Assembly: GCA_000817115.1 (NCBI GenBank)
Contig: JUEO01000001.1
Span: 62,001 to 126,000, forward strand
Origin: a marine actinobacterium MedAcidi-G2B
GTDB taxonomy: Bacteria; Actinomycetota; Acidimicrobiia; Acidimicrobiales; MedAcidi-G1
Direction of reading: 5' to 3'
DNA length: 64,000 nt
In this document: one piece after another, positions 43,874 through 55,480 of the stretch
How the letters are laid out: every line of letters starts with the position of its first letter
Position numbering within the stretch: the stretch's first letter is position 1
Translations under genes and position numbers: made by a program
Notes under the pieces: model-generated
Told to the model about the DNA's origin: nothing
What the model saw: only the letters and a program-made list of their open reading frames with translations
The model's database searches: none

Positions 43874-46800
43874 GTGCTTGACGTTAATGATTTCGATCAA
43901 ATCCAGATTGGTTTAGCCACACCGGATGGTATCCGTATGTGGTCAAACGGTGAAGTAAAAAAGCCTGAAACCATCAATTACCGAACTCTTAAACCAGAAA
44001 AAGACGGTCTTTTCTGTGAGAAAATCTTTGGTCCTACAAAGGACTGGGAGTGCTACTGCGGGAAATACAAGAGAGTCAGATTTAAGGGAATAATTTGTGA
44101 ACGCTGCGGGGTTGAGGTAACTCGATCAAAAGTACGACGTGAACGAATGGGGCATATTGAATTAGCAGCCCCCGCAGTTCATATTTGGTATTTACGCGGC
44201 ACCCGGTCATGGCTTGCCTATCTTCTTATGGGAACAGAACCAAGAGAAGAGCTAAAAGCAAAACAGCTTGAAAAAGTGATTTATTTCGCGGCAAACATGG
44301 TGATTTGGGTTGATGAAGAAAAACGTCACGAAGACCTTTCTGTGCTGGAAGAAGACCTTGTTGAAGAAAGAAAAGCGATTGAAGAAGAACGTGACGAAGA
44401 ACTTAATCGCCGCCAAGAAACTCTTGAGTCAGAATTAGCTGAGTTAGAAAAAGAAGGCGGAAAAGAAGCAGATTTGAAGGCTTTACAAAAAGCCGCAGAT
44501 AAAGATCTCGCTTACCTTCGAGAGCAGTACGAATCAGAAATAGAAGTACTAAATCGTGCTTGGGATGAATTCCAGGGACTTTACTCTCGGCAGATAGTTG
44601 AAGATGAACGCTTATGGACCGAGTTAGCCGATAGGTGGGGAGAATATTTTGAAGGCGGAATGGGAGCAGATGTTCTTGCTCGTCTTATTGACCGAACAGA
44701 CTTTGATGAAGAAGAGCAGAAATTACGCGGACAGATAGATCCCCCAGCTGGAGAAAAGGGATTATCGGCTCAAAGAAAAGCAAAAGCAATTAAAAGATTG
44801 AAGATTGTTGCAGCATTCAATCGTCGTGATAAGTATGGACGAAGAATCAACGATCCGAGGGCGATGATCCTTGATGCTGTTCCAGTGATTCCACCGGAAT
44901 TACGTCCGATGGTCCAACTTGACGGTGGCCGTTTTGCGACCTCAGATCTAAATGATCTTTATCGCAGAGTTATAAACCGAAACAACCGGTTGAAGAGATT
45001 ATTAGATCTTGGAGCACCTGGGATCATTATTAATAATGAAAAAAGAATGCTCCAAGAAGCTGTAGATGCTTTATTTGATAATGGACGACGTGGACGACCA
45101 GTGACAGGTCCAGGTAACCGACCACTCAAATCTCTTTCAGACATGCTTAAAGGTAAGCAAGGACGGTTTAGGCAGAATCTTTTAGGTAAACGTGTTGACT
45201 ACTCAGGACGTTCAGTCATTGTTGCCGGACCTACTCTAAAATTCCACCAATGTGGATTGCCTAAGATCATGGCACTTGAACTCTTTAAACCATTTGTGAT
45301 GAAACGCCTAGTTGATGATGAACTAGCTCCTAATATTAAATCTGCAAAACGTATGGTGGAGCGTCGAAAAGATCACGTTTGGGGTGTTCTTGGAGATGTA
45401 ATAAGGGAACACCCTGTTCTTCTTAACCGAGCTCCAACTTTGCATCGACTAGGAATCCAGGCATTTGAACCCGTATTAGTCGATGGTAAAGCTATCCAGA
45501 TTCACCCACTTGTCTGTACTGCTTTTAACGCTGACTTTGATGGTGACCAAATGGCAGTTCATCTTCCGCTATCCGCAGAAGCTCAAGCAGAAGCAAGAAT
45601 ACTCATGCTTTCAGCGAACAACGTCCTTAGCCCTGCTCACGGACGGCCTTTAGTTACTCCTACACAGGACATGATTATTGGTGGCTACTACTTAACAATG
45701 GAGCCAGAGGACTTAGAAAACAAAGCAGGAGTCTTCAGACATGTCCATGATCTTGAACATGCCCTAGACCAAAATAATATAAACCTTCATTCATCAATTG
45801 AATATCGATCAAGTGACTACCCAGGCCTTAAGGCAACAGAAGCTAATGGAAGTCCAGCTACATGGATTTCAACCACGCCTGGACGCGTTTTGTTTAACGA
45901 AGCGCTTCCCGAAGGGTTTGGATACATAAATACTTGTGTTGATAAGAAGGGAATGACCGATTTAGTTGATGATCTTGCTCGACATTACCCTAAGAAAGTT
46001 GTTGCAGAGAGTCTCGACAAATTGAAGGATCTTTGTTTCAAATTTGCTACACAATCTGGTTTAACAGTCTCAATTGATGATGTGAAAACTCCTATCGAGA
46101 AAAGAGACATTCTTGATCGGCATGAAAAAGATGCTGAGAAAGTAGAAACTCAGTTCCGAAGAGGAATCATTACAGACGGTGAGCGACGACAAAAAGAAGT
46201 AGAGATCTGGAACGCTGCCACAGCAGAAGTAACAGAGAAAATGATTGAAGCGTTACAAGCTGAACGGTTCAACCCGATAGATGTAATGGTTGATTCAGGT
46301 GCGCGCGGAAATATGATGCAGGTCCGTCAAATTGCTGGTATGCGTGGTTTGGTTGCTAATCCACGCGGTGACATGATCCCACGACCTATCAAATCGAATT
46401 TCCGCGAAGGTCTAGCGATGCTTGAGTATTTCATTGCTACTCCGGGAGCGAGAAAAGGATTAGTTGATACAGCACTTAGAACAGCTGACTCTGGATACCT
46501 CACTCGACGACTTGTTGATGTTTCACAGGAACTTATTATCAATGAACACAACCCTTTTGAAGGAGACGGTCCAGTTTTCGGAATTTGGATTGACGATGTT
46601 GAACCTGATCAAGAGGATAAAAGAACTTACCTTGATACGCGTTTACTTAGTCGAACGATTGCTGATGAAGTAAAACTTTCTGACGGCTCTGTACTAGAGG
46701 CTGGAACTATCGTGGGTGAAAGCGAAATGATTGCGCTTAGAGAGGACCCAGAAGTTACACGAGTAAGAGTTCTTTCACCACTTACAGATGACTCGGCTGT

Positions 46801-47842
46801 GGGTATTTCTCCAGCCTGTTATGGAATGTCTTTAGCAACCAGTAAGCCAATTGAAGTTGGTGAAGCTGTTGGAGTTATTGCAGCTCAATCAATTGGTGAA
46901 CCTGGAACACAGCTTACTATGCGTACATTCCACACCGGAGGTGTGGCTGGAAAAGACCTCGCTGGCGGTCTTCCGAGAGTTGTTGAACTTTTTGAAGCGA
47001 GAACTCCTAAAGGAAAAGCAACACTTGCACGTATCTCTGGGGTAGTCCGTATAGGTGAGGATGAGGGCCGAGGACGCGAAGTAACAGTAGTTGCTGATGA
47101 TGGAACCGAGGAAACTTATCTCATCCCTGGTCAGCCGAGACTTGAAGTATCACACGGCCAAGAAGTGAAAGCAGGAGACGCGATAGTTGAAGGACCTCGC
47201 GACCCTAAAGAACTTCTCGAAATAAAGGGTGTTAGAGAAACTCAGCAGTACCTCGTTGAAGAGGTGCAAAAGGTTTATCGAGATCAAGGTGTGTCAATAC
47301 ATGACAAGCACATAGAACTCATCGTTCGACAAATGACAAGAAGAGTAAAGATCATCGATCCGGGTGACTCAGAGTTCCTACCAGAAGAACAAGTGGACCA
47401 AAGAGCATTCGCTGAAACAAACCGTGTTCTGGTTGACGAAGGACAAAAACCTGCAGAAGGACGTCCTGAACTGATGGGTATCACTAAAGCATCTCTTGCT
47501 ACTCAATCCTGGCTTTCAGCTGCATCTTTCCAAGAAACAACACGTGTTTTGACAGAGGCCGCTATTGAATCAAAGAGCGATGGGCTAATAGGTCTTAAGG
47601 AAAATATTATTATTGGAAAACTTGTGCCAGCAGGCACAGGAATGCCGCAGCATCGAAATGTGGCACCTCATGCACCAGACTATAAACCAATGGACTATTA
47701 CAGCTCTGTTGATGAAGAGCAAGACTTAGCAGAATGGCTTGCCGGACAAGCTGATTCAAGCGAAGACGAGTTTTCAGGAGCGTACGAGGCAGATGTAATT
47801 GATTTAGCAACGGAAATTGAAAATATTGATCCAACTGCTTAA
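43874..47842 (+). CDS. rpoC: DNA-directed RNA polymerase subunit beta'
   Basis: The product is 1322 aa, starting with GTG. The N-terminal zinc-binding region reads CYCGKYKRV then CERCGVEV. A Glu-rich coiled segment lies at about 140-240, of the kind found in actinobacterial beta'. The catalytic Mg-binding loop is [12 protein letters not shown]. The trigger-loop/bridge region follows ([16 protein letters not shown]). It lies 39 bp after rpoB. Confidence 0.98.
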   Translation: MLDVNDFDQIQIGLATPDGIRMWSNGEVKKPETINYRTLKPEKDGLFCEKIFGPTKDWECYCGKYKRVRFKGIICERCGVEVTRSKVRRERMGHIELAAPAVHIWYLRGTRSWLAYLLMGTEPREELKAKQLEKVIYFAANMVIWVDEEKRHEDLSVLEEDLVEERKAIEEERDEELNRRQETLESELAELEKEGGKEADLKALQKAADKDLAYLREQYESEIEVLNRAWDEFQGLYSRQIVEDERLWTELADRWGEYFEGGMGADVLARLIDRTDFDEEEQKLRGQIDPPAGEKGLSAQRKAKAIKRLKIVAAFNRRDKYGRRINDPRAMILDAVPVIPPELRPMVQLDGGRFATSDLNDLYRRVINRNNRLKRLLDLGAPGIIINNEKRMLQEAVDALFDNGRRGRPVTGPGNRPLKSLSDMLKGKQGRFRQNLLGKRVDYSGRSVIVAGPTLKFHQCGLPKIMALELFKPFVMKRLVDDELAPNIKSAKRMVERRKDHVWGVLGDVIREHPVLLNRAPTLHRLGIQAFEPVLVDGKAIQIHPLVCTAFNADFDGDQMAVHLPLSAEAQAEARILMLSANNVLSPAHGRPLVTPTQDMIIGGYYLTMEPEDLENKAGVFRHVHDLEHALDQNNINLHSSIEYRSSDYPGLKATEANGSPATWISTTPGRVLFNEALPEGFGYINTCVDKKGMTDLVDDLARHYPKKVVAESLDKLKDLCFKFATQSGLTVSIDDVKTPIEKRDILDRHEKDAEKVETQFRRGIITDGERRQKEVEIWNAATAEVTEKMIEALQAERFNPIDVMVDSGARGNMMQVRQIAGMRGLVANPRGDMIPRPIKSNFREGLAMLEYFIATPGARKGLVDTALRTADSGYLTRRLVDVSQELIINEHNPFEGDGPVFGIWIDDVEPDQEDKRTYLDTRLLSRTIADEVKLSDGSVLEAGTIVGESEMIALREDPEVTRVRVLSPLTDDSAVGISPACYGMSLATSKPIEVGEAVGVIAAQSIGEPGTQLTMRTFHTGGVAGKDLAGGLPRVVELFEARTPKGKATLARISGVVRIGEDEGRGREVTVVADDGTEETYLIPGQPRLEVSHGQEVKAGDAIVEGPRDPKELLEIKGVRETQQYLVEEVQKVYRDQGVSIHDKHIELIVRQMTRRVKIIDPGDSEFLPEEQVDQRAFAETNRVLVDEGQKPAEGRPELMGITKASLATQSWLSAASFQETTRVLTEAAIESKSDGLIGLKENIIIGKLVPAGTGMPQHRNVAPHAPDYKPMDYYSSVDEEQDLAEWLAGQADSSEDEFSGAYEADVIDLATEIENIDPTA

Positions 47843-47888
47843 GTCATAATTGGTTTGTAAGTAGAAGTGTTTCTCGTAGACTCATCTA

Positions 47889-47961
47889 TCGGTTGGAAAT
47901 CATGTCTGGACGTAAAAACCAACCGAGGTTCGGAAGTTAAATATTCGCATCCTTTCCAGAC
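47889..47961 (+). promoter_or_regulatory. Possible pseudoknot in the rpsL (str operon) leader
   Basis: TCGGTTGG (47889-47896) pairs perfectly with CCAACCGA (47919-47926). The loop between them contains GTCTGGA (47904-47910), which is exactly complementary to TCCAGAC (47955-47961) downstream. This geometry is that of an H-type pseudoknot. It ends 34 bp before the rpsL start. Function is unproven; a str-operon control element is the obvious idea. Confidence 0.45.
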
Positions 47962-47995
47962 GACGATTATTAGGAAAATTTTTTGAGGTAGTTCT

Positions 47996-48367
47996 GTGCC
48001 CACAATTCAACAATTAGTCCGAAAAGGACGAAAATCAAAAAAGGCTAAGGAATCCACGCCTGCTCTTAATGGAGCACCGCAAAGACGAGGAGTCTGCACG
48101 CGTGTTTTCACGACTACACCGAAAAAACCAAACTCTGCTTTAAGAAAAGTAGCACGTGTTCGTTTAACTACAGGTATAGAAGTCACTGCATACATACCTG
48201 GTGAAGGCCACAATCTTCAAGAGCACTCAATTGTACTTGTGAGAGGTGGAAGAGTAAAAGATCTTCCAGGAGTTCGATATAAAGTAATTCGGGGAACTCT
48301 CGATACTTCAGGAGTAAGCCAAAGACAGCAGGCGCGTAGCCGTTACGGCGCAAAGAAAGAAGGCTAA
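47996..48367 (+). CDS. rpsL: 30S ribosomal protein S12
   Basis: The product is 123 aa with a GTG start. It has the decoding-centre segments [17 protein letters not shown] and [13 protein letters not shown]. The lysines at the two classical streptomycin-resistance sites are wild type. First gene of the str operon; rpsG follows after 2 bp. Confidence 0.98.
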   Translation: MPTIQQLVRKGRKSKKAKESTPALNGAPQRRGVCTRVFTTTPKKPNSALRKVARVRLTTGIEVTAYIPGEGHNLQEHSIVLVRGGRVKDLPGVRYKVIRGTLDTSGVSQRQQARSRYGAKKEG

Positions 48368-48369
48368 TC

Positions 48370-48840
48370 ATGCCAAGAAAAGGACCTGCATTACGCCGGG
48401 AGTTAGTACCAGATCCGGTCTACCGATCTGTTTTAGTCACTCAGTTAATTAACAAAATTTTACAAAGAGGTAAACGTTCAACTGCAGAAGGAATTGTTTA
48501 TGAAGCTCTCGCAACAGTTGAAACAAAAACAGGATCCGACCCAGTAAGTGCTTTGAAAAACGCATTAGAAAATGTTAAGCCGCAGTTAGAAGTTAAAAGC
48601 CGCCGAGTAGGAGGAGCGACCTATCAGGTGCCAGTTGAGGTTCGTCCCCGGAGAGCAACAACACTTGCAATTCGCTGGATGGTCACCTTTGCTAGATCAC
48701 GACGTGAGAACACGATGGCTGAACGCCTTGCAAATGAGATACTGGATGCATCTAATGGCACTGGTGCCTCGGTTAAACGCAGAGAAGACACACACAAGAT
48801 GGCTGAAGCCAATAAAGCTTTCGCTCATTACCGCTGGTAG
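48370..48840 (+). CDS. rpsG: 30S ribosomal protein S7
   Basis: The product is 156 aa, standard length. It starts [17 protein letters not shown] and contains [15 protein letters not shown] and [10 protein letters not shown] at the end. It nucleates assembly of the 30S head and in some bacteria represses the str operon. Confidence 0.98.
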   Translation: MPRKGPALRRELVPDPVYRSVLVTQLINKILQRGKRSTAEGIVYEALATVETKTGSDPVSALKNALENVKPQLEVKSRRVGGATYQVPVEVRPRRATTLAIRWMVTFARSRRENTMAERLANEILDASNGTGASVKRREDTHKMAEANKAFAHYRW

Positions 48841-48932
48841 GACATTCCACGAAATAACAAGAGAGTGCTCTAACATATTTCCAGCAACTATTTAATATCC
48901 CTATAAATAAACCAATACGACGCGAGTAAAAA

Positions 48933-51023
48933 ATGGCTGATCGACATCCTTTAGAAAAAACCCGGAATATCGGCATTATGGCCCATATTGATGCAGGTAA
49001 GACTACGACGACAGAACGAATTTTGTATTACACCGGAGTTAATTACAAAATTGGTGAGGTCCATGATGGCGCAGCAACCATGGACTGGATGGAACAAGAG
49101 CAAGAACGTGGAATTACCATCACTTCTGCAGCTACTAGCTGTTTTTGGGACGATCATAGAATCAACATTATTGATACGCCTGGTCACGTTGACTTCACGG
49201 TAGAAGTAGAACGATCTTTAAGAGTCCTTGATGGGGCAGTTGCAGTATTTGATGGAGTAGCAGGTGTTGAACCACAAACAGAAACTGTTTGGAGGCAAGC
49301 AGATCGCTACAACGTCCCGCGGATGTGCTTTATAAACAAGATGGATCGCATCGGAGCTGACTTCTATTTCGTTTTGGACACGATCAATGAGAGGTTGGGC
49401 TGTAAATCTGCGGTAATCCAACTTCCAATTGGGGCAGAGTCAGATTTTGCAGGAATTGTTGACTTGGTTTCGATGAAAGCCCTTGTCTGGCAAAGTGAGG
49501 ATCTTGGAGCATCTTGGGACGTAGTAGATATACCTGAAGATTTAACGGAAAAAGCAGCAGAATATAGAACTGGACTAATTGATGTATTGGCTGAATTTGA
49601 CGAAAACATTCTTGAAAAGTTTGTTGGCGAGGAAGAAATAACTGAAGATGATCTCCGTAACGCAATCAGAACAGGAACTCTCTCTGGAGATTGTGTTCCA
49701 ATTTTGACTGGTAGCGCTTTTAAGAACAAGGGAGTGCAACCACTACTTGATGCAGTGGTTGAGTACCTACCTTCTCCAATAGATCTTCCTCCAGTAGAAG
49801 GTTTACATCCCCGCAGCGAAGAAAGTGTTACTAGATCCGTAGATGATGACGAATCGTTTTCCGCATTAGCTTTCAAAATTATGACTGATCCCCACGTGGG
49901 AAAATTGACTTACTTCCGTGTTTATAGTGGCGTTCTCGAAAAAGGTGGAACCGTACTTAACACTCGAACAGGGGCTAAGGAAAGAATCGGCCGCATCCTA
50001 GAAATGCATGCAAATGACCGTGAAGATCGCGATGACGTTAGAACTGGGGACATTGTTGCTGGAATAGGAATGAAAAACACTAGGACCGGAGATACTCTGT
50101 CCGCAGTGGATCATCCAATTATGTTGGAAAAATTAGATTTTCCTGATCCAGTGATTCATGTTGCTGTTGAGCCTCGCTCAAAAGCAGACCAAGACAAAAT
50201 GGGTAAGGCACTATTTTCTTTATCCGAAGAAGACCCAACATTTACAGTTCACAGTGATGATGAAACCGGTCAAACCATTATTGGTGGCATGGGCGAGTTA
50301 CACCTTGAAGTTCTTGTAGACAGAATGCTTCGAGAATTCAGAGTAGACGCTAATGTAGGGCGCCCTCAGGTGGCGTATCGAGAGACAATTACGAAAACGA
50401 TTGATAGTCACAGATATACCCATAAAAAACAAAGCGGTGGTTCAGGTCAGTTTGCTGAAATTGTTGCTTCAGTTGAACCATGGACGGGTGAAGAAGGGAT
50501 AACTTATTCTTTCGAAGACACAGTAACTGGTGGTCGTATACCAAAAGAATATATTCCAGCAGTAAATCAAGGAATTGAATCTTCTCTAACCAATGGTGTT
50601 CTAGCTGGATTCCCAGTATTGGGCTTAAAAGTTACTCTTGAAGATGGAAAACACCATGATGTTGACTCCTCAGAAATGGCCTTTAAAATTGCTGCTCAAG
50701 CATGGTTTAGGGAAGTTATGCCACGCGCTAAGCCCGTGCTATTAGAACCAATCATGGCAGTAGAAGTGGTAACCCCAGAAGACTATATGGGCGATGTTGT
50801 GGGTGATTTGAACTCTCGACGAGGGCGAGTTGGACAAATGGAAGCTCGTGGTCCAAACCAAGTTGTTTCCGCACAGGTACCGTTATCGGAAATGTTTGGA
50901 TACGCTACAGATCTACGGTCGCGCACTCAAGGGCGTGCGACTTATACCATGCAGTTTGACTCGTATCAGCAAACACCCGGGTCAGTGCAAGAAGAGATCG
51001 TCAGCCGTATACGCGGCGAATGA
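48933..51023 (+). CDS. fusA: Elongation factor G
   Basis: The product is 696 aa, the translocase GTPase. G1 is [16 protein letters not shown]2 lies in [10 protein letters not shown]3 is DTPGHVDFT and G4 is NKMDR. Domains II-V follow, with [10 protein letters not shown] and the C-terminal DLNSRRGRV. There is one complete copy and no sign of the spd/EF-G2 variant. A 92-bp AT-rich spacer precedes it, with a weak ribosome-binding site. Confidence 0.98.
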   Translation: MADRHPLEKTRNIGIMAHIDAGKTTTTERILYYTGVNYKIGEVHDGAATMDWMEQEQERGITITSAATSCFWDDHRINIIDTPGHVDFTVEVERSLRVLDGAVAVFDGVAGVEPQTETVWRQADRYNVPRMCFINKMDRIGADFYFVLDTINERLGCKSAVIQLPIGAESDFAGIVDLVSMKALVWQSEDLGASWDVVDIPEDLTEKAAEYRTGLIDVLAEFDENILEKFVGEEEITEDDLRNAIRTGTLSGDCVPILTGSAFKNKGVQPLLDAVVEYLPSPIDLPPVEGLHPRSEESVTRSVDDDESFSALAFKIMTDPHVGKLTYFRVYSGVLEKGGTVLNTRTGAKERIGRILEMHANDREDRDDVRTGDIVAGIGMKNTRTGDTLSAVDHPIMLEKLDFPDPVIHVAVEPRSKADQDKMGKALFSLSEEDPTFTVHSDDETGQTIIGGMGELHLEVLVDRMLREFRVDANVGRPQVAYRETITKTIDSHRYTHKKQSGGSGQFAEIVASVEPWTGEEGITYSFEDTVTGGRIPKEYIPAVNQGIESSLTNGVLAGFPVLGLKVTLEDGKHHDVDSSEMAFKIAAQAWFREVMPRAKPVLLEPIMAVEVVTPEDYMGDVVGDLNSRRGRVGQMEARGPNQVVSAQVPLSEMFGYATDLRSRTQGRATYTMQFDSYQQTPGSVQEEIVSRIRGE

Positions 51024-51053
51024 TAAAAACAGAAAGATATTAAGGAAAAAGTA

Positions 51054-52244
51054 ATGGCCAAGGAGCAGTTCGAACGCAACAAGCCACACGTAAATGTCGG
51101 CACTATGGGACACATTGATCATGGTAAGACGACACTTACTGCAGCTATAACAAAGGTCCTCTCAGACCGTAATCCAGAGTCCACCTCTTTTACGGAGTTT
51201 GGGGACATTGATAAGGCACCAGAGGAACGTGAGCGTGGAATCACAATTAATGTTTCTCATGTTGAGTATGAGACCGATAATAGGCACTATGCCCACGTTG
51301 ATATGCCGGGGCACGCTGACTACATCAAGAACATGATTACCGGTGCTGCTCAGGTAGACGGAGCAATCTTGGTTGTTTCTGCAGCAGATGGTCCTATGCC
51401 TCAGACGAGAGAACACGTTTTGCTGGCTCGACAAGTTGGTGTCCCAAAAATAGTGGTGGCGCTAAATAAATGCGACATGGTAGATGATGAAGAACTTCTT
51501 GAGTTAGTTGAGATGGAAGTAAGAGAACTTCTTGACGAATATGATTTCCCTGGTGACGACACACCTGTTTGTCGAGTTTCTGCACTCAAAGCTCTTGAAG
51601 GAGACAGCGATGCTGGAGATCAGATAGTTGAGTTAATGTCACAAGTAGATGAATATGTTCCTACTCCTGACCGCGATGTTGACAAAGACTTCTTAATGCC
51701 AATTGAAGATGTCTTCTCCATTACTGGGCGAGGAACTGTAGTAACGGGGAGAATTGAACAAGGAATTATCAACACTAGTGACAACATTGAAATTATTGGG
51801 CTTAAAGAGACCGCAACATCAACATGTACAGGTGTTGAAATGTTCCGAAAGATTCTTGACGAAGGTCAAGCTGGCGACAATGTAGGTGTACTTCTACGTG
51901 GAATTGATAAAGAGGATGTACAGCGGGGTCAGGTTTTAGCTAAACCTGGATCTATCACTCCTCATACTCACTTTGAAGCAGAGGTATATGTCTTGGATCA
52001 GAAAGAAGGAGGGCGACACAAGCCTTTCTTCTCTAACTACCGTCCGCAGTTCTATTTCAGGACTACTGATGTGACAGGTACCATCGCCCTTCCGGATGGA
52101 ACGGAAATGTGTATGCCTGGAGACAATACGCCAATGACTGTTGAGTTAATTGCACCAATAGCTATGGATGAAGGCCTCCGTTTTGCTATCCGTGAGGGTG
52201 GCCGAACTGTGGGTGCTGGCGCTGTAACAAAAGTAATTAAGTAA
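51054..52244 (+). CDS. tuf: Elongation factor Tu
   Basis: The product is 396 aa and delivers aminoacyl-tRNA to the ribosome. G1 is [10 protein letters not shown]3 is DMPGHADY with Met instead of the usual Cys or Ala, and G4 is NKCDM. Domains II and III are complete, ending [20 protein letters not shown] precedes the ATG. Confidence 0.98.
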   Translation: MAKEQFERNKPHVNVGTMGHIDHGKTTLTAAITKVLSDRNPESTSFTEFGDIDKAPEERERGITINVSHVEYETDNRHYAHVDMPGHADYIKNMITGAAQVDGAILVVSAADGPMPQTREHVLLARQVGVPKIVVALNKCDMVDDEELLELVEMEVRELLDEYDFPGDDTPVCRVSALKALEGDSDAGDQIVELMSQVDEYVPTPDRDVDKDFLMPIEDVFSITGRGTVVTGRIEQGIINTSDNIEIIGLKETATSTCTGVEMFRKILDEGQAGDNVGVLLRGIDKEDVQRGQVLAKPGSITPHTHFEAEVYVLDQKEGGRHKPFFSNYRPQFYFRTTDVTGTIALPDGTEMCMPGDNTPMTVELIAPIAMDEGLRFAIREGGRTVGAGAVTKVIK

Positions 52245-52249
52245 CAGTA

Positions 52250-52570
52250 ATGGCTGCTGGGCAAAAAATCCGGATACGGCTTAAGGCTTATGATCACGAA
52301 GTGATTGATCAATCAACAAAGAAAATTGTGGAAACAGTTCGTCGAACAAAAGCAGATATTCGTGGACCAATACCTCTTCCAACAGAGAAGCATCGATACA
52401 CAGTTATAAAAGGTCCATTTAAGGACAAGGATTCGCGTGAACATTTTGAGATGCGAATACACAAACGTCTACTTGATATTTTGAATCCTGGGGCAAAAAC
52501 AGTTGACTCACTGCAACGTCTTGACTTGCCGGCTGGTGTTGACATTGAAATTAAGCTTCAGCAAAACTAA
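52250..52570 (+). CDS. rpsJ: 30S ribosomal protein S10
   Basis: The product is 106 aa. It begins [17 protein letters not shown] and contains [14 protein letters not shown] and the C-terminal [11 protein letters not shown]. It lies 5 bp after tuf, so it is read with the str operon. The rest of the S10 cluster does not follow directly but resumes 2.27 kb later at rplC. Confidence 0.98.
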   Translation: MAAGQKIRIRLKAYDHEVIDQSTKKIVETVRRTKADIRGPIPLPTEKHRYTVIKGPFKDKDSREHFEMRIHKRLLDILNPGAKTVDSLQRLDLPAGVDIEIKLQQN

Positions 52571-52612
52571 TTTCGTTTCATACATCTACAAATATTCTTT
52601 CAAGGAGAAAGA

Positions 52613-53398
52613 TTGAGCAACGCCTTACTGAGTGAAGAAACTCTTCAAATGGATAGTCCTATTGAGGGACGAAAAGGTATCTCTGCAAGGCGACAGAGAA
52701 TTGAACCTTCGGAAGAATTTTTTACAATTAGAGGTGTGGTTCGGGTAACCCGGTTACTATTTGTGCTTCTACTAATCGGAGGTGTCATCGGTTGGAAAGC
52801 AACTGAGGTATCACCAGCATTCATTTCTATACCAGGGTGGATTCTTCCAGCAGCGCTGGCTGGGGTTGCTTTAACTTTTGTAGCTTATATGAAGCCTTCG
52901 ATAGCACGCGTTGTTGCTCCGATCTATGCAGTGGTTGAAGGGCTACTTCTTGGCTCTATCACAAAAGTGTATGAGTACAGTTTTGAAGGAATTGCCCTCC
53001 AAGCTGCACTATTAACTATTGGTGTGTTTGGAACCATGTTATGGCTCTACAGTGCACGAATCGTTAAGGTTACTGGGAAGATGCGTCGGTTTATTATCGG
53101 ATCGACAGTAGCGATCATGGGAGTCTATTTATTCCAGTTGCTTATGAATCTTCTTGGTGTCAACTTCCAAACTCCTTTTCTTCACGACTCTGGACCTGTA
53201 GGTATTGTGATTAGTTTGGTAGTGGTAGTAATCGCGTCCATGCATTATCTACTGGATTTTGACCTTATTGAAAAGGCTGTAAATTCTAAAGCACCTAAAG
53301 AAGTTGAATGGTTGGCAGGATTTGGATTGCTGCTAACGACGGTCTGGGTTTATCTAGAAATTCTTCGGCTTCTTGCCAAAATACGAAGTAATGATTAA
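52613..53398 (+). CDS. Bax inhibitor-1/YccA-like membrane protein
   Basis: The product is 261 aa with about seven predicted membrane helices after a polar N-terminus of 45 residues. The final helix pair ends VEWLAGFGLLLTTVWVYLE, typical of the actinobacterial Bax inhibitor-1-like family. The function in bacteria is poorly known; ion or calcium leak has been proposed for relatives. It starts with TTG at 52613, preceded by AAGGAG at 52602-52607. It lies between rpsJ and rplC, an unusual place. Confidence 0.85.
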   Translation: MSNALLSEETLQMDSPIEGRKGISARRQRIEPSEEFFTIRGVVRVTRLLFVLLLIGGVIGWKATEVSPAFISIPGWILPAALAGVALTFVAYMKPSIARVVAPIYAVVEGLLLGSITKVYEYSFEGIALQAALLTIGVFGTMLWLYSARIVKVTGKMRRFIIGSTVAIMGVYLFQLLMNLLGVNFQTPFLHDSGPVGIVISLVVVVIASMHYLLDFDLIEKAVNSKAPKEVEWLAGFGLLLTTVWVYLEILRLLAKIRSND

Positions 53399-53411
53399 AA
53401 CTAAAATTTAA

Positions 53412-54557
53412 TCAACTCTCTTCTTTATTTTCTTCTGGCTTAATTTTCTCGTTCTTAGTATGCCCTCGTCTTATTCGACTTTCGAAGAGGATTTCTTCAT
53501 CAATGTCGTGGCGTTCCGCTGCTGCAGAAACGATGGACTGTAAAGTAGCCGCAAAAGGGAGAGCAAGAAGCGCTCCGACTATTCCAAGAATTGCGTTACC
53601 AGCAATAACTGCTCCAAAGGCGACTGCAACATGAATCTGCATAGTTTGTGCAGTTATTCGTGGAGCAAATATGTAATTTTCAAGTTGTTGGTAGACGATG
53701 ATCACAATAAGAGCCCAAATACCAGTTCTTGGTTCATCTAATAGTCCTACTAGGAGAGGAAGAACGCCGGCTATGTAGGTACCGACTACAGGGATAAATT
53801 GTGAAATTACTCCAACCCATATTGCTAATGCAAGAGAGGAGGGCATTCCAATAATCGCAAATGCTGCCCAATGAACTAGAGCCGCAATTAGTGCCAGAAT
53901 TGCTCGTGAAGCTATATATCCACCTGTTTTTGCAATAGCTATGTCCCAAATTTCTAGGACTCGTTTCTGTCGATGTGCTGGGAGAAGAGAGCATACCGAG
54001 CGCCTTAATTTGGGTCCCTCAGCAACAAGATAGAAAGAAAATAAACCAATTGTAAATAGTTGAAAGAGAATGTTTACAACAGTTGAGCCAAATTGAGCTA
54101 GGTCATCAGCAAATGAGCCGAGCTGTTTAGCAAGAGCACCATTTTCATAGTCTTCTTGAATGTCAGCAGTGGCACCTTCAATCCCAAAGTTATCATCAAG
54201 AAATTCGTCAATATCAGACAAATAACTCGGAATATTGTCCGAAAACTCAGTTAATTGATCTGCTAACAGAGAACCAACAGCTATTCCAAATCCACCCAAA
54301 GCTCCTAGAACAGTTAAGAACATCAACCCAGTTGCTAATCCACGACGTATATTCCATCTCTCCATTCTGTTGACTGCTGGCTCAATAGCGAACGAAAGAA
54401 AAAGAGAAACCAAAACTATTATTGATAGTGATCGAAGATCCGAAAGAATACTTAACAGATAGCCGAGTATTGCGTATCCAATAAGCCCTAAAAGAATGGC
54501 TCTTGTCAGCCAGACAGGTGGCTTTGTAGATAAATCAGTTTCTAATGCCTTAGCCAT
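53412..54557 (-). CDS. AI-2E family (PerM-type) transporter
   Basis: The product is about 381 aa from the ATG at 54557; an upstream TTG adds one residue. It has about eight membrane helices with a long amphipathic extracytoplasmic or cytoplasmic segment around 85-150. The conserved region VGVISQFIPVVGTYIAGVLP and a Gly-rich end GNAILGIVGALLALPFAAT are present. Family members are proposed to export autoinducer-2 or act as Na+/H+ antiporters; the substrate here is unknown. It is convergent with the Bax-inhibitor gene, 13 bp apart. The C-terminal tail is charged. Confidence 0.88.
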   Translation of the reverse strand: MAKALETDLSTKPPVWLTRAILLGLIGYAILGYLLSILSDLRSLSIIVLVSLFLSFAIEPAVNRMERWNIRRGLATGLMFLTVLGALGGFGIAVGSLLADQLTEFSDNIPSYLSDIDEFLDDNFGIEGATADIQEDYENGALAKQLGSFADDLAQFGSTVVNILFQLFTIGLFSFYLVAEGPKLRRSVCSLLPAHRQKRVLEIWDIAIAKTGGYIASRAILALIAALVHWAAFAIIGMPSSLALAIWVGVISQFIPVVGTYIAGVLPLLVGLLDEPRTGIWALIVIIVYQQLENYIFAPRITAQTMQIHVAVAFGAVIAGNAILGIVGALLALPFAATLQSIVSAAAERHDIDEEILFESRIRRGHTKNEKIKPEENKEES

Positions 54558-54565
54558 CAAACATG

Positions 54566-54631
54566 AAAGTAGCGCTTAACGGTTGAATTAAGAGGGATAC
54601 TCTCGATGAACTGTTGTATTAGCGCTACTTT
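54566..54631. promoter_or_regulatory. Inverted repeat between the permease and rplC
   Basis: Perfect 11-bp arms AAAGTAGCGCT (54566-54576) and AGCGCTACTTT (54621-54631) are separated by 44 bp. Nine bases separate the left arm from the permease start codon. It could be an operator for the reverse gene, or a structured leader of the rplC operon. The 282-bp spacer must hold promoters for both directions, but I could not pick convincing hexamers. Confidence 0.4.
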
Positions 54632-54745
54632 GCCTTTAGCCTTAACTCTTGGCGTCTTTCGGGAAATACCTGGGCGTGACAAACCGATGTTCGTAAAGGC
54701 CTTAGTTTTTAAGACGGGAACCACACGACACAACCGAATTATCGG

Positions 54746-54772
54746 CTCCGCTGGGCATAGGCTCATGCGGAG
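54746..54772 (+). promoter_or_regulatory. Hairpin in the rplC leader
   Basis: CTCCGC (54746-54751) pairs with GCGGAG (54767-54772) across a 15-nt loop. It lies 68 bp before the rplC start. It is a candidate element of an S10-type leader, but no L4-binding signature was recognised. Confidence 0.3.
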
Positions 54773-54839
54773 TTTCCATTTGAATAACCACTTAATTTTG
54801 GCAGGCATCAAAAATTAAGCCAAAAATTTAGGAACAATT

Positions 54840-55478
54840 ATGGCTAACAAAGCAATAGTCGGCGAAAAAGTCGGCATGACACAGGTATGGGATGAAGAAA
54901 ATCAAGTTATTCCTGTAACTGTTCTACGCGTGCGGCCAAATCGGGTTGTTCAAGTAAAAACACAGGAACGCGATGGATATAGCGCTCTTCAAGTGACTTT
55001 TGGGCAAAAAGATATTGAAAAAATGACACAACCTGAAGCCGGTCATTTTGCTAATTCTGGTGTTGCTCCTGGTGGTCGTCTTGTAGAACTCCGGCTTGAC
55101 GATGTAGCTGAATACCAAGTTGGACAAGAATTAACTGTTACAGAAATAGCTGAAACTGGTCGAGTTGACGTTACCTCTGTAAGTAAAGGAAAAGGCTTTG
55201 CAGGCGCTATGAAGCGTCACGGATTTGGCGGCCTACCCGCTTCACACGGTGCTCATAAAGTACATCGTAAGCCTGGAGCTGTGGGGCAGTGTGCTACACC
55301 GTCTCGAATTTTCAAAGGGAAACGCATGCCTGGGCGTATGGGAAATCAAAAAACTACCATTCTTAATTTGATGGTTGTAGAAGCTGATGAAGAGCGCCAA
55401 GTGCTTTTAGTGCGAGGTTCTGTTCCTGGTCCAAATGGTTCTGTTGTACTAATTCGTGATGCGGTTAAAGGGGCGTGA
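54840..55478 (+). CDS. rplC: 50S ribosomal protein L3
   Basis: The product is 212 aa. It starts GEKVGMTQVWDE and contains KGKGFAGAMKRHGFGG and CATPSRIFKGKRMPGRMG. It is now the first gene of the truncated S10 cluster, preceded by the divergent permease and a 282-bp spacer. TTAGGAACA is the ribosome-binding region. Confidence 0.97.
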   Translation: MANKAIVGEKVGMTQVWDEENQVIPVTVLRVRPNRVVQVKTQERDGYSALQVTFGQKDIEKMTQPEAGHFANSGVAPGGRLVELRLDDVAEYQVGQELTVTEIAETGRVDVTSVSKGKGFAGAMKRHGFGGLPASHGAHKVHRKPGAVGQCATPSRIFKGKRMPGRMGNQKTTILNLMVVEADEERQVLLVRGSVPGPNGSVVLIRDAVKGA

Positions 55479-55480
55479 AT

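Noticed and set aside
54606-54818. A 70-codon forward ORF, and an 84-codon reverse ORF, in the permease-rplC spacer
   Set aside because: Neither has a good ribosome-binding site or recognisable features, and both run through the inverted repeats. The region is better explained as a leader and promoter area.
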